Source: Cocos nucifera (taxonomy: Eukaryota > Streptophyta > Magnoliopsida > Arecales > Arecaceae). From it: a stretch of 64,000 bases of DNA. Positions 21,930 through 33,637 of this stretch are shown piece after piece. Under the pieces are notes generated by a model. That model had not been told where the DNA came from and did no database searches. It saw nothing but the letters and a program-made list of their open reading frames with translations. The stretch covers positions 1,579,712 to 1,643,711 of the forward strand of contig QRFJ01000057.1 in assembly GCA_006176705.1 (NCBI GenBank), written 5' to 3'. Numbering within the stretch: position 1 is the first letter of the stretch; each line of letters opens with the position of its first letter. A program made the translations under genes and the position numbers.

Positions 21930-22409
21930 TCAAATTTTTTTTCTCTCCATCGATTACTCTCTCTCTCCCTCCTCTCCGTGCGGTGAGACCTCACCCCTTT
22001 CTTTCCTTCTCCAGCCAGTGTCACCTTCTCCTTCGCCTCCTATTGGCTCCCCGATCGGCATCGCCTCCACCCGCGCCTACCCCTTCCTCCCTGGCTAACA
22101 CTGCCACCTCCCCTTCTTTCCTTTCCTTCCCCTTCTTCCCCAACCTAGGCCCGCGGCTCCTTCGTCGGACTATCGCTTGCAACCCATCCCCCACCCCCCC
22201 TCGGGCTCCCCCATAGCCCACCCCCCCACCTTCCCATCACTGCGCCACCCCCTTCCCCTTCTTCTCCGGCCTAGGCCCGTGGCTCCTTTATTGGGCTGCC
22301 GCCCACAACCCACCCCCACCCCCACCTCCCCTCTGGCTTCGCTCGCAGCCCACCTCCGGCCTCCTCGTCACCGCGCCACTCCCTTTTCCCTTCTTCCCTG
22401 GTCTAGGCC
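21930..22409. other. Outer CACTA C/T-rich leader, left half
   Basis: A pyrimidine-rich stretch with ~115-bp degenerate repeats, each containing CCTAGGCCCGTGGCTCC. It probably holds the promoter and untranslated leader of the transposon genes. Proline-rich open frames here come from base composition. The nested CACTA interrupts it at 22410. Confidence 0.55.
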
Positions 22410-22436
22410 TACTACTAAAAAAATTGTCTATGATAA

Positions 22437-22835
22437 TACATACTATGGCGGCAGTTTTTAAAACCGCTGTCATAAATTCTACGGTAGCGATTTTCGTTAA
22501 CTGCTGCTATAAGTCGGACTTATAACAGTGATTTTTGTAACCATTGCTATAGGTCGGACCTATGGAAATAATTTTTGTAACCAGTACCATAGGTTCGATA
22601 TATAGCAGGGATTAACAAAAATCGCTACCGTAGGTCGGACCTATAGCAGCGGTTACAAAAAATCGCTACCATAGGTCAACCTATAGCAGCAATTCATTGT
22701 AACTACTGCTATAGATTAGATCTATAATAGCAGTTAGTAAAATTACTGTCATAAGTCGAACCTATAGCAACGGTTAGTATGAACTACTGCTATAAGCTTA
22801 TTTATTGGTAGCGGTTAATTGTAACCATTGTCATA
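22437..22835. repeat. Inner CACTA left subterminal array
   Basis: About a dozen degenerate units related to CTATAGCAGCGGTT and its complement, alternating in orientation, like the outer element's array. Confidence 0.85.
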
Positions 22836-22849
22836 TATATATATATATA

Positions 22850-23820
22850 TATATTTAATATTATATAATTTTAAAATTTAATATCCATCTTCACCGTTCA
22901 TTATCTAAATAATTATTATTAGAGTATCATCGCAAAAGATTGCCTCGATCCGATGGTCCTAGCTTCATCGATCAGAAAAATTTGATTTCGACGATCATGA
23001 ACGATGATGCGATGATCTGATAGATGGAGACCTCCGATAGATTCGAAAACTTGCAACGATGATCTCGATAATATTTGTAGTGTACTATCAAGATTTTACT
23101 TCAATCGGATATCGTTATCTTGATCAATTTAGTATAGGTTAGTTTTGATGGTTAAATGATAAATGAGTGATCAAAGGACCAAACGGTATCCGATTATGAG
23201 ATATTTTTTTTATAAATGATCTTGACTACTACTTTAATTATTTTTTATGATGATGATTATAAAATACAACTTGTGAGATGAAGAATGATCTAAAACTATA
23301 CATCTTCTGATAATCATTTTGAAACTTCACTAATTGTTATGCTCGTGCTTTTGCAATATCTGCTTAACATGAATTGTTTATACGAAAATAATTTAAATTT
23401 TACTAGCATCACCATATAAAATATTTAAAATTATAATAAAAATTATTTAACTAAAAAATTATCTCATAATCGGACGTCGTTTAACCCTTTAATCGCTTGT
23501 TTCTAATTTAACGGTCGAAATCATTCCATACTAAATTGACCATGATAATGATATCCAATTGAAGTAAAACTTTGATAGTATACTACAAATATCATCAAAA
23601 TTATCATTGCAGATTTTTGAATCCATCGAAGATCTTCATCTATCAGATCATCGCATCATCGTTCATGATCGTCGAAATCGAATTTTTCTAATCGATAAAG
23701 TTAGGGCCATCGGATCGAGGCGATCTTTTACGACGATACTCTAATGATAATTATTTAGATAATGAATGGTGAAGATGAGCATTAAATTTTAAAATTATAT
23801 AATATTTAAAAAAATAAAAA
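22850..23820. repeat. ~1-kb palindrome in inner CACTA left end
   Basis: Arms at about 22850-23270 and 23400-23820 are homologous to those of the outer element's palindrome. The loop (about 23275-23395) is homologous too, but reads in the opposite direction: GCTCGTGCTTTTGCAA here against TTGCAAAAGCACGAGC in the outer element. Confidence 0.88.
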
Positions 23821-23837
23821 AAATTTATTTTCAATCT

Positions 23838-24003
23838 ACGACAGCGGTTATCAAAAATCGCTGCTATAGATCTACAGGCAGCGATTATAGAACCGCTGCC
23901 ATAGTTAACCACTACCATAGATCTATGATAGCAGCGATTTTGGATAACCATTACCGTAGCCGTAGATCTATGACAGCGGTTCGATAATCGCTACCATAGA
24001 TTA
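23838..24003. repeat. Second subterminal array beyond the palindrome (inner CACTA)
   Basis: Units such as CTACGACAGCGGTT and AACCGCTGCCATAG continue after the palindrome, the same layout as in the outer element. Confidence 0.8.
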
Positions 24004-24029
24004 GGTTAAAAATTCTTAAATTTTTCAGC

Positions 24030-25640
24030 TTTCCTTTCGTGCGCGCTCGATCTCTCTCTTTCTCTCCCCCTCCTCTCCATCACCGGTGAGGCTTCTTCCC
24101 TCCTGGCTGGCACCACCCCTCCTTCCCCCTCCCCATCCGACCCCCATCCCCAGCCGCCCCTCCCCGCCACCCCCGACCCAACCCTCCCACCCCCCACCTC
24201 CCCCTGGCTGCCCCTCCTTCCCCTCCATCCCCGGTCGCTCCTCCCCACCACCTCCACTTGGCCCCCCACCCTCCCCTCGGCCGCTCCTCCCCACCACCCC
24301 CCACCCAGCCCCTCCCCCCCCACCCCTCCTGACCGCCTCTCCTTCCCCCATCCCCTGTCGCCCCTCCCGCCCAACCCCCAGCCCCCCTCATCTCCAGCTG
24401 CCCCTCCCCGCCACCCCCCACTCGGCCCCCCACTCTCCCTCGGCCGTCGCTCCTTCCCTCCCATCCCCGACCGTCCCTCCCCGCCATCCTGCCACCCCTA
24501 CCCCCCAGCCCCCATCTTGGGCCGCCCCTCCCCACCACCCCCCACCCGACCCCGCCAACCCCCATACTCCTCCTCCTGGTCATCGACCCTCCCATCACTG
24601 TGCCTCCCGGGCCTCCTCGTCACTATGCCCCCTCCCCTGGCATCCCATCTCTGGCCGCCCCTACTCTCTCTCTTTCCTCTTTCTCTCTTCTCTATCTCAC
24701 TATTTTATTTTTGTTTCATAGGTTACCTCTAGTGCCATTGTCCTCTTCTAGCGTCATCGTCGGCAACCCTCGGAGCTTTCGGTGCGATCCGCTCTCTATA
24801 ACCATAGGTATATTTTTTTTAATTTTATAGTATTATTTATTAATCATATATATTTATAATAATTTATAAAATATTTATAATAAATATTATAAATATTAAT
24901 TATAAATATTATAATTATCTACATGCCGTAGTTTTTGGGTCAAAATCTGGATATTCAGATTTGGATACAATTTTAATTACTGATATCGGATTTGAATTTG
25001 AATACCCGACGGGTCTGTACTTGAAGTACCAGACCCGGATCCTAATGAATTTCGAAAGGCCAAACTCGATTTTAAAATTCGAAACTAAGAAATGGAGAGA
25101 CTGAGAAGGAGACCGATAGATTGAGAGAGGAAGGGTCAGTCGCTCGTCGGCCATCGATAAGGGAGACCAAGAGTGGGAGGGAGGGAGGGAGGGGGTTCGG
25201 CCTCGCCGTCGTCGCTGGCGAGGGAGATCGAGAGAGAAAGAGAGGAAGGAAGGGATCTGGCCTCGCCGCCATCATTGGGAGGGAGGGGGTCCGACCTCGC
25301 CGATGAGGGAGATTGAGAGAGGGAGAGTGGGAGATCGAAAGAGCGAGAGAGGAAGGGAGAGGGTCTGGCCTCGCCGGCATCACTGGGAGGGATGGGGTCT
25401 GGCCTTGCCGATGAGGAAGATCGAGAAAGTGAGAGAGGGAGGGATGGGATCCAGCCTCGTCGACTAGGAAGATCGATGAAAAAGCTTGGAGGGAGGGGTT
25501 CGGCCTTGCCGCCATCGCCGGCGAGAGAGATCGAGAGAGGGAGAGAGGGAGTGATCGAGGGGATGGCACACAGCCAAGTCGGCTCGGATACGTGAGCTGG
25601 CTTGGGCCGTGATCAAGCCAGCTGGGAGAGGATCCGAGCT
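24030..25640. other. Inner CACTA leader: C-rich block, candidate untranslated exon, GA-rich repeats
   Basis: A C-rich block (24055-24700) is followed by a short segment homologous to the outer element's 28632-28725, ending in a possible donor (AACCATAG then GTATAT). Then comes an AT-rich stretch and GA-rich degenerate repeats (25090-25570) built on GAGATCGAGAGAG and CTGGCCTCGCC. Long proline- or arginine-rich frames in this block are compositional, not genes. Confidence 0.5.
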
Positions 25641-26027
25641 GGATATCTCAGGTACAGAGTCGGCTTGGCTTCTGAGCGAATAGAATTTGATATGTCTCTC
25701 TAAGATTCGAACTTTAAGCCCTAAGATGCCACCATCATCTACTTTGTTCTTCTTTCAGATTTTTGGACTAACACCAAAGTTCGTGCAAGAGATCGGATCT
25801 ACGACTGTTGCTCATCCTTAATTATTTATGAATGTAATTCACATTATAGAATTTATTGCATAACATTTTTTGGATGTTTATATCTTCTTGCTTTTATTTA
25901 TTGCATTGCATAATGATAGACCCGTCAATTGATTAGTGTACATATTAGAGACTATTTATTAATGCTATACTAATATTATTGTTCAACATGTTATATTGAT
26001 TAATATTCATTAATGTTGCAAGTCACG

Positions 26028-27740
26028 ATGACACAAAAAGATCATCTAGTTTTCACCCCTATCTCTCGGTGGGTTACGCGCAGTTCAACATCCGAGGAGC
26101 AGTCGGAGCATACTCCATTCACCTTGGCATCGACTGCTCAGGAACCTCCACCATCAGCATCTACTCCACTGATGACATCTACTCCACCGATGGTATCTAC
26201 TCCACCGACAGTTGAGCCTCTACCACCGTCCATATCTGAGACACATGCTACTACGCAGGCATCTGAGTGTACGTTTTATTATATTAGGATAATTTTATTT
26301 TTTATATAGTATTTATATACTTATATATTTGCATAACATATTTACATTGCACATGTATCATCCAGTTGGATATTTCATGGTCCCACATGTATGGCACACG
26401 TGTGGAATTGCCAGCATCAGGTGATGGTCTATTAGATGCGAAGGAAAGGCCGGTAGGAAAGATCGTGCGGGAGATGCATTTTTTTTAGAGTGCTTATGAG
26501 GCGGTCGAATATTATTTCCGTAGAGCCCAGAGACTGACGTTTGATGGATGCTGCCGTCAGAAATCGAGTATGGAAGGAGATATGGATAAGTACGTGCATC
26601 TTAGTTATATTTATACATTTTATATGTTTATACTATATATGTTTGATTAAAATAATTTTATAACTGATTTTTGATAACTTTATGCAAAGGATGTACGACT
26701 TTCCCAATCACGAGAGGGCTCGAGATGCCCGATTGAGGAAGATCGAAAAGTTATACTGGGGTTATAAGGTCAAGCTCCATAGAAGATGGCTCGAGCATCA
26801 ACGAGATACTCCAGAGGAGTTTGTTCCTTGGATACAGGACTATTCTCCGAGTCAGTGGGAGAGGATGGTTAGATACTGGAGGAGTCAGAAGTTCGAGGTA
26901 AAATTTCTAACTTTTAAATTTTTCAATATGCTTAAAATTTTATTTAAATATTTTTAAAATATTTATTATTTATTTAAATACTTGTTAGACTATCTTCCGT
27001 CAGAATTGAGAGAACCGTGCAGTCCAAAAGTATAGCACACTCTAGGCTGCGAGTCTATGGCCAGTCGTATGCATAGAGAGGTAATTAATTCTAAATCTTA
27101 CTAGATAAATTAAATTCATATTTTTTATCAGCTTTTTGATAAATTTATTCTTTATTATAGCTGATGAGAGATGGAGTAATGTCCAGCCGTAGCGAGATCT
27201 TCCGATCTAACCGTACGGACAAGATGGGCAGGCCGATGAACACCGCGATCGAACGTATTTTTATAAGTATTAAATATATTAATATATATGATTAGTATTA
27301 TAGCATTTCTTATAAAATTTTATTTTAATTTATAATTACAGGATCAGTTAGATGTGCTTGCGAGCAAGGGCCCAAATACCTCTGAACCCCATGACCATCT
27401 GTCTCAGGTCTTAGGGCCTGAGCACTCTAGGAGGATCCAATGCAGACCTAGACACACGCCGACGAGCTACTGGTCCGAAGCGAGCATCTTCTCATAGACT
27501 TTCGATGTCGTCAGTCGGGAGGAGCTTAAGGAGGCGTTGATATAGACAGATCATGCTGCGACACGGGTAGATCGGGCTGAGGAGCGCGCATCTCATCTGA
27601 AGGGCATCGTAAGAGACATGATGTCGATACTCAGCATGCATTTTAGAGTCATAGACTTTGAGGATATGTTGACTCGCATTCCAGTTCCAGCTCTGACTTT
27701 CGATAACGACGACGATGATGTAAATTTAAAAAACTTTTGA
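26028..27740 (+). pseudogene. TNP1/Ptta-like transposase gene of inner CACTA (decayed)
   Basis: This resembles the plant Ptta/En-Spm transposase (Transposase_24 type), a protein that binds subterminal repeats. Exon 1 starts at the ATG at 26028. The best exon (26682-26900) reads RDARLRKIEKLYWGYKVKLH then PSQWERMVRYWRSQKFE, the family's core. Further exon pieces lie near 26988-27080, 27160-27260 and 27340-27740, the last ending in an acidic DDDDVNLKNF tail. Stops in the QN-ENRAVQKY exon and a damaged second exon show that it is no longer functional. Exon order matches the outer element's copy at 33638-35389. Confidence 0.8.
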
Positions 27741-27904
27741 TGTATTTTATTTTTTTTAAAAATATTATAATAAATTTTATTCGATAATAAAATTTTAGCA
27801 TTTCAAAATAATTTTTATATTTATTATATTTTTTTATATTATATATCTATATTTATCAAATAAAATATATAAAAAAATAAAAATTTTAATTTTTTTAATT
27901 ATTT

Positions 27905-28240
27905 AAGATCTACGATAGCGGTTTTATAACTACTGTTATATCCGTGCTAACCACTGTCATAGGTTCTTAGTGCAAATGGTGTGAACCGCTGCATTAGACT
28001 TATGGTAGTGGTTAAGAAATCGCTGTTATAGATTATCTATGGCAGCAGTTATGTAATCGCTGCTATAAATAACCTATGACAGTGGTTATAAACTACTGCA
28101 ATAGGCTATCTATGGCTGTGGTTTAAACAACCATTGTCATAGAGCTATGGCGATGGCTGCAGTAGCAACGGTTAAATGATCGCTGCCATAGCCTATGGCA
28201 GTAATTTTTTTACGACAGCGATTATGAATCGCTGTCGTAG
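27905..28240. repeat. Inner CACTA right subterminal array
   Basis: Alternating units such as CTATGGCAGCAGTTATG and AACCGCTGCATTAG run up to the right terminal repeat. Confidence 0.85.
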
Positions 28241-28258
28241 CCCTTTTCTATAGTAGTA

Positions 28259-30093
28259 GCCCACGGCTCCTCCACTAGGCTGTCGCCCATAACCCACCCC
28301 CTGGCCTCCCTATCACCGCGCCACCCCTTTCTCCTCTTTCCTCCCCCTCCTCCTCGGTTGCCTACTCTGCCACCTTTCTTTCTCTCCTTTCTTCCCTTGG
28401 CCCGATCGCTGACCCCGACCCCTCCTTGCTCTCTCTCTCTCCTCTCTTCCCTTAGCCCGAGCCCCCCTCCCCCTTCTTCTCTAGCCGACCTAGCCATCGG
28501 CTCTGCCACCTCCTCTCTTCCCTCGGCTTGACCCCCTCCCTGCTATATCTCTCTCTTCCCTCTTTCTCTCTCTCATCTTTCTCTTTCTCTCTCTTTTCTC
28601 TTTCTAACTCACTATCTCTCTCGATTGTTTCGTAGGTGATCTCTAACACCATCGTCTTCCTCTAGGATCACTGTCGGAGATCCTCGGAGCTCTCTATGTA
28701 ATCCCCCTCTGTAGCTGCAGGTATGATTTTTTTTTAAAAAATTATAGTATTATTTATTTATTATTTATAATATTTATAATAATATTTAATTATAATTTTT
28801 ATAATAAATATTATAAATATTTATCATAAAAATTATAATTATCCATCGATCGTGGATCATGTTGGCGAATAAGAGAACTCCTACCAGCTGATTCTGGATC
28901 ATGCTGGTGGATTCTGGGCTGGATTGTGCCATGTCGACGGTCGTGAACGATCTTAGGCCGTACCATGTTGACGATCATGGATGGCTATTAGGCCATATCG
29001 GTCGATAAAAAAATTGCTAGGACATGTCGGCGGCCATGGGTCATGCCAGCGGATAAGAGAACTCTTATCAACTAGTTCTGAATCGTGCCGGTGGATTTTG
29101 GATCATGCCAGATCGACGATCATGGATGACCCTTAGACCGTGCCGATCGATAAGAAAATCTCCATCGATGGATTCTAGGCCATGTCGGCGATCATGAGCT
29201 ATATCAGCTGCTAAGAAATTTCTCACCCCCACCGGTGGGTTCTGGACCGTGTCGCAGCCTTGGGCCATGATGTGCTGACAGCCTTGGGCTCTAGGATGAT
29301 AGATTATTTATTTACTGCTTGTTTACTTATCCCATGACTCTCAGTCTTGAATCATGAAAACATAAATAAATCAACTTACTGCTTTGCTGAATGCTGTCTT
29401 AGGATGATATCGAGAACCTATAAAGCTTCTTGACAGCTTTTTATGTCTTAATATACATATAAATATATTTACTTCTTGATTTCAGTATAAGCTAAGAAAA
29501 AGATTCTAGAAAAAAATTTCTGAGTGTTTATATCTTGTTGCTTTTATTTATTGCATTGCATAACGATAGACCTATCAATTGATTAATTTATATAATCTTC
29601 AGTATCCGTATATTTATATGTAATTGTATGGATGAAAGAATTATGTACAACGATCAATTGATTGTCCAATTTGGATAGTTTGAGAATTGTAAATAATTTT
29701 ATAGATAATTTCAGTAATCAAATGGTATGTTAAGAATTTTAAATGGAATTTTGGATAGTATTTCTCTTTTGTTCTTTCTATATGAGAGAACTAAAGAAAA
29801 ATGATGCTAAAATTTCATTCGATCCCTGTTGCATATCATTTGATTACTGTAATAAATCTATAGAATTAATGCAAGTTCTGAATGGGATAGGACCTATCTT
29901 TACTATTAGTTGGTGATATGATGCATTTATTGCATATCTGAAAATAATATTTAATATGAGTTCCACACATGATATTTATTTCGATCCCTAGTTATGATGT
30001 ATTATTTATTTATAATGCATATTTATTTATAATGCATTAGTATATATTGTAAGTTGCATGCATGATTTAATTATAGTATCACCAATTTTTATA
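28259..30093. other. Outer CACTA leader, right half, up to TNP2
   Basis: This continues the C/T-rich leader after the nested insertion (28262-28640). A candidate untranslated exon then ends at about 28720 with a donor-like GCAG-GTATGA. Next come degenerate repeats with CATGTCGGCGGCCATG-like words (28850-29270) and AT-rich intron-like sequence. No protein is recognised. Confidence 0.5.
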
Positions 30094-33000
30094 ATGGATA
30101 AGAAGTGAATGAAGTTTAGTAGGCTCTCGTTAGAATATAAGGCTAGACTTCAAAAATTTCTTAATTTTGCTATAGAAAAATTTAGCGACCATGGACTTAT
30201 CCAATATCCTTATAAAAAATATATGGATGGGCCGTGGCTACCTCATCAAGATGTAAATAATCATCTCACTATTTATGTATTTAAATTCGGTTATGAAATT
30301 TGTTGGGATCAACATAGTGAGGGTAGGCCGCAAGGAGGCGATCAACATGATGGAGGATTGAAATAAATGGTTCGTGATATTTTTTCATTTATTGATCACA
30401 ATGATGGTGCATCTACATCCATGCCTGATCCTATGGTTGGTGGAATGACAAACAGTGAGGATGTAAAGAAAGTCCATAAGTTGATGGAGGACGCTAATAT
30501 TCCATGGTATCTCGGATGTGAAAAGATGGCAAAGCTTGAGTTTTTAATCTGATTATACTATGCAAAATGCTCCAATGGGTTCAGTAATAATGGAGTCAAC
30601 TGCATACTAGAGCTTTTGAAAAATATTCTTTCGGACAATGCATAAATTCCGAAGAATAATTATGAGACATCAAAGATTATTAAACAGTTGGATTTTATTT
30701 ATACCAAGATACATGCATGTTCTAATGATTGCATGCTCTACTAGGAGGGGGATGCCAACTGGAATGAGTGCATGAGATGCAGTGTATCAAGATGAAAAGA
30801 GAATAAAAATGGTACATCGACTCGTGTACCTTGAAAGTCAATGTAGCACTTTTCTTTGATTTCTAGACTACAAAAGTTATTTAAGTCAGCAAGGACATCG
30901 AAAGACATGAGATGGCATAAAGAAGACCGAACAAAAGATGATGCATTGAGGCATCTAGCTGATGGAGAGGCATGGTAGAAGTTTAATGAAATATATCCCA
31001 ATTTCATATAAGAGATACGTAATGTGAGGTTGAGCTTGTCATACGATGGTTTCAATCCGTTCAAGTATATGAATACCATCCACACTGTATGGTCAGTATT
31101 TATTCATATTTATAATCTTCCATCGTAGATGTGTATAAAAAAATTCTTTGCTTTCATGACAATGCTCATCCCTAGATTGATAGAGATAGGTAATGACATT
31201 GATGTCTATTTGTAGCTTCTTATTGTCGAGCTGAAATAGATATGGAGCATTCAAGATGTTTTAATTTTTGATGCTTTGCTGAATGAGTCATTCTTTATGT
31301 GTACAGTGCTTTTATGAACAATAAATGACTTTTCAGCCTATGCTCTAATATCGGGTTGGAGTACGAAAGATGAGCTAGCATGTCTGATTTGTAGAAAAAA
31401 TTCGATCTAGAAGGTTAATACATCGAAGGAGCTTTAGCTATATGGGGAATCGATGTTTCTTCCGTCGAAACCATTCATATAGAAGAAATATATGCTTCTT
31501 CGATGGTACTGTTGAAGAAGGTGAGGTGCCTAGTCGGATGTCTGAAAATGAAGTACTGAGAGAGTTGGATGGTCTCAGTATTCAATTTGAGAAAGATGAT
31601 CCGATTAGTGGTAATAAGAAGAAGCATCGATTAAAGAAAGATGACACATACTTTAGTTGAAGAAAAAAGAATATCTTCTTTGACTTACCATATTGGAAGA
31701 CAAACTTATTGCGCCATTGCTTAGATGCAATGCATATTGAAAAGAATATGTGCGAGTTCCTATTGGCAATAATCTTGAATATCAAAGATAAGACCAAAGA
31801 TAACTTGAATTCCCGATTTAACTTAAAAGAATGGGATACTAGAAGATCACTCCATCCAGAGCCGGTAGGGGGAGAATAGTGGATGCTCCCTTATGAATGC
31901 TATATTATGAATGCCTCCGAACGATCTACATTTCTTCATATGTTGGAGAACATAAAGGTCCCAGATAGATACTCAAACAAAATATCAAAGCATATGAATA
32001 ATAAAGATATCAAACTTGGGGAATTGAAGACTCATGATTATCATGTGCTGATGCAGAAATTGATCCCAATAACTATTCACCGTGTGTTGCCAAAAACTGT
32101 CAGAATGACTATTATTCGTCTTTGTAACTTTTACAGAGATATTTGTGCAAAGAGTTGCTTAAGAAAGACATGAAGAAAATGAAGGCAAAAGCGGTGACTA
32201 TATTATGTGATTTGGAGAAGATATTTTCACCATCATTTTTCATGGTTATAATGCATCTCACCGTGCACCTTGCGGAAGAAGTTGCATTTGGAGGCCCAGT
32301 GTTCTATCGATGGATGTATCCTATTGAGAGGAATATTCAAACTCTAAAATCTTATGTAAGAAATATGAATCATCCAAAGGGATCCATAGTAGAAGATTAT
32401 TTGGGTCAAGAGTGTATGAATTTTTATATCATATACTTAAACAAGCTCGAGATACGTCGTAATCGACCAATGAGGAATCGGAATGATCAGTATGAGCCAA
32501 TTAAGCCTGCATTTGAGTCCATTCCACAGCCAGATAGACTTTCCACTTCGTACCGCCTTACTAATTTGAGCATTGATGAATAAGATAATGCGCACCACTA
32601 CGTGCTCTTCAACTGTGATGTTATTGAACCGTACGTAAGGTGAGTCACTCAGTCCTATTTATTTCATAATAATTAAAAAAATTTAATTATATTTAAATTT
32701 ATTTTTTGTGCATGCAGCAAATATAAGAAGGTCATAAGAGTAAAATACGATGCTCTAAATATGCAGAAGAAAAAAAAATGCATAGCAAAGAATTTTCTGA
32801 ATTGTTCAAAGATCATGAAGCGATTATATATTTTTATCTTATGCAACTTATTTGAACATGTTTACTAATTAGATGTCATCTCTTTAATTAGGTGTGGGAT
32901 TATCGCTCGATGATGTGAGTCCTGAAGTGCGTGCTTTTTTAATAGACCTTAATTGTACCGTGCGTGAGTATAAACAGCTCGTCATTAATGGCTACAGATT

Positions 33001-33446
33001 TAATATTCACAACAAGTCCATAAATATGGCAACATAAAACAGTAGCATGATATAGGTTTAATAGTGTCACCACTGGATGTTATGCTAGCTCGAGAAATTC
33101 ACAGTCTCGTACGGAGGATTTAAATTATTATGGTATGGTAGAGAAGATAGTCATCTTGGACTATTATTTAAAAGAGAGGATTGCGTTGATGAAGTACGAT
33201 TGGTTTGACACCTTGTCACAGTCAGGGATGAAGATTGATGAGTATAATTTTACTCTCGTTAACATGCAACGCCATCTTCGCACTGAAGAACCGTATATAC
33301 TTGCCTCCCAAGCTAGTCAAGTCTTCTACGTCAGTGATCCTTTGGAGCCTCAATGGGGTGTTATTGTAAGGATGGTGCCTAGGCATTTTTTGATGACATC
33401 GAAGTTGATGACGATGTTGGACCATGCACGCAAAGTTCTCATCTAG
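30094..33446 (+). pseudogene. TNP2-like CACTA transposase gene (decayed)
   Basis: This is the remnant of the main CACTA transposase. The start (MDKK, then a stop where Trp is expected, then MKFSRLSLEYKARLQKFL) and YPYKKYMDG...NNHLTIYVF fit the N-terminal Transpos_assoc domain. The middle has KLMEDANIPWYLGCEKMAKLEF, HACSNDCMLY and WKTNLLRHCLDAMHIEKNMC, as in Transposase_21. The DUF4218 part reads IPITIHRVLPKTVRMTI and FYRWMYPIERNIQTLKSYV (32060-32580). The DUF4216 part reads DYYLKERIALMKYDWFDT and ILASQASQVFYVSDP (33130-33446). Many stops and frameshifts interrupt it. Introns are likely near 32640-32720 and 32820-32890. Confidence 0.88.
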
Positions 33447-33637
33447 AAAAAAACTTATCTGATACTGTCGAGGTCCCAAATACATTTATGAGGAGCGATT
33501 GTGATGTCCATATTATAGATGCCATTAGATGATGACTTCAACATTCTGGTATAAATATTAGAGTCTATTTATTGATGCTATACTAATATTATTGTTTAAT
33601 ATATTATATTGGTTAATGTTCATTAACATTGCAGGTC

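Larger units (their letters stand above)
22410..28258 (+). mobile_element. Nested CACTA-type transposon, inner, 5.85 kb
   Basis: The left end TACTACTAAAAAAATTG and the right end on the minus strand TACTACTATAGAAAAGG match at 18 of 24 positions. The flanks carry a 3-bp duplication, GCC (22407-22409 and 28259-28261). Removing the element and one GCC restores CTAGGCCCACGGCTCC, which matches a neighbouring repeat unit CTAGGCCCGTGGCTCC without a gap. The ends start with TACTA rather than CACTA. It has a TNP1-like gene but no TNP2. Confidence 0.9.

Noticed and set aside
20454..24003. Regularly spaced inverted units suggesting a CRISPR-like array
   Set aside because: The units alternate in orientation, vary in sequence and spacing, and sit at CACTA ends. 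They are subterminal repeats, and this is plant DNA.
24086..24721. Long proline-rich reading frames on both strands
   Set aside because: They arise from the C-rich leader of the inner CACTA element. All frames are open because stops are rare in such sequence, and none has a domain.
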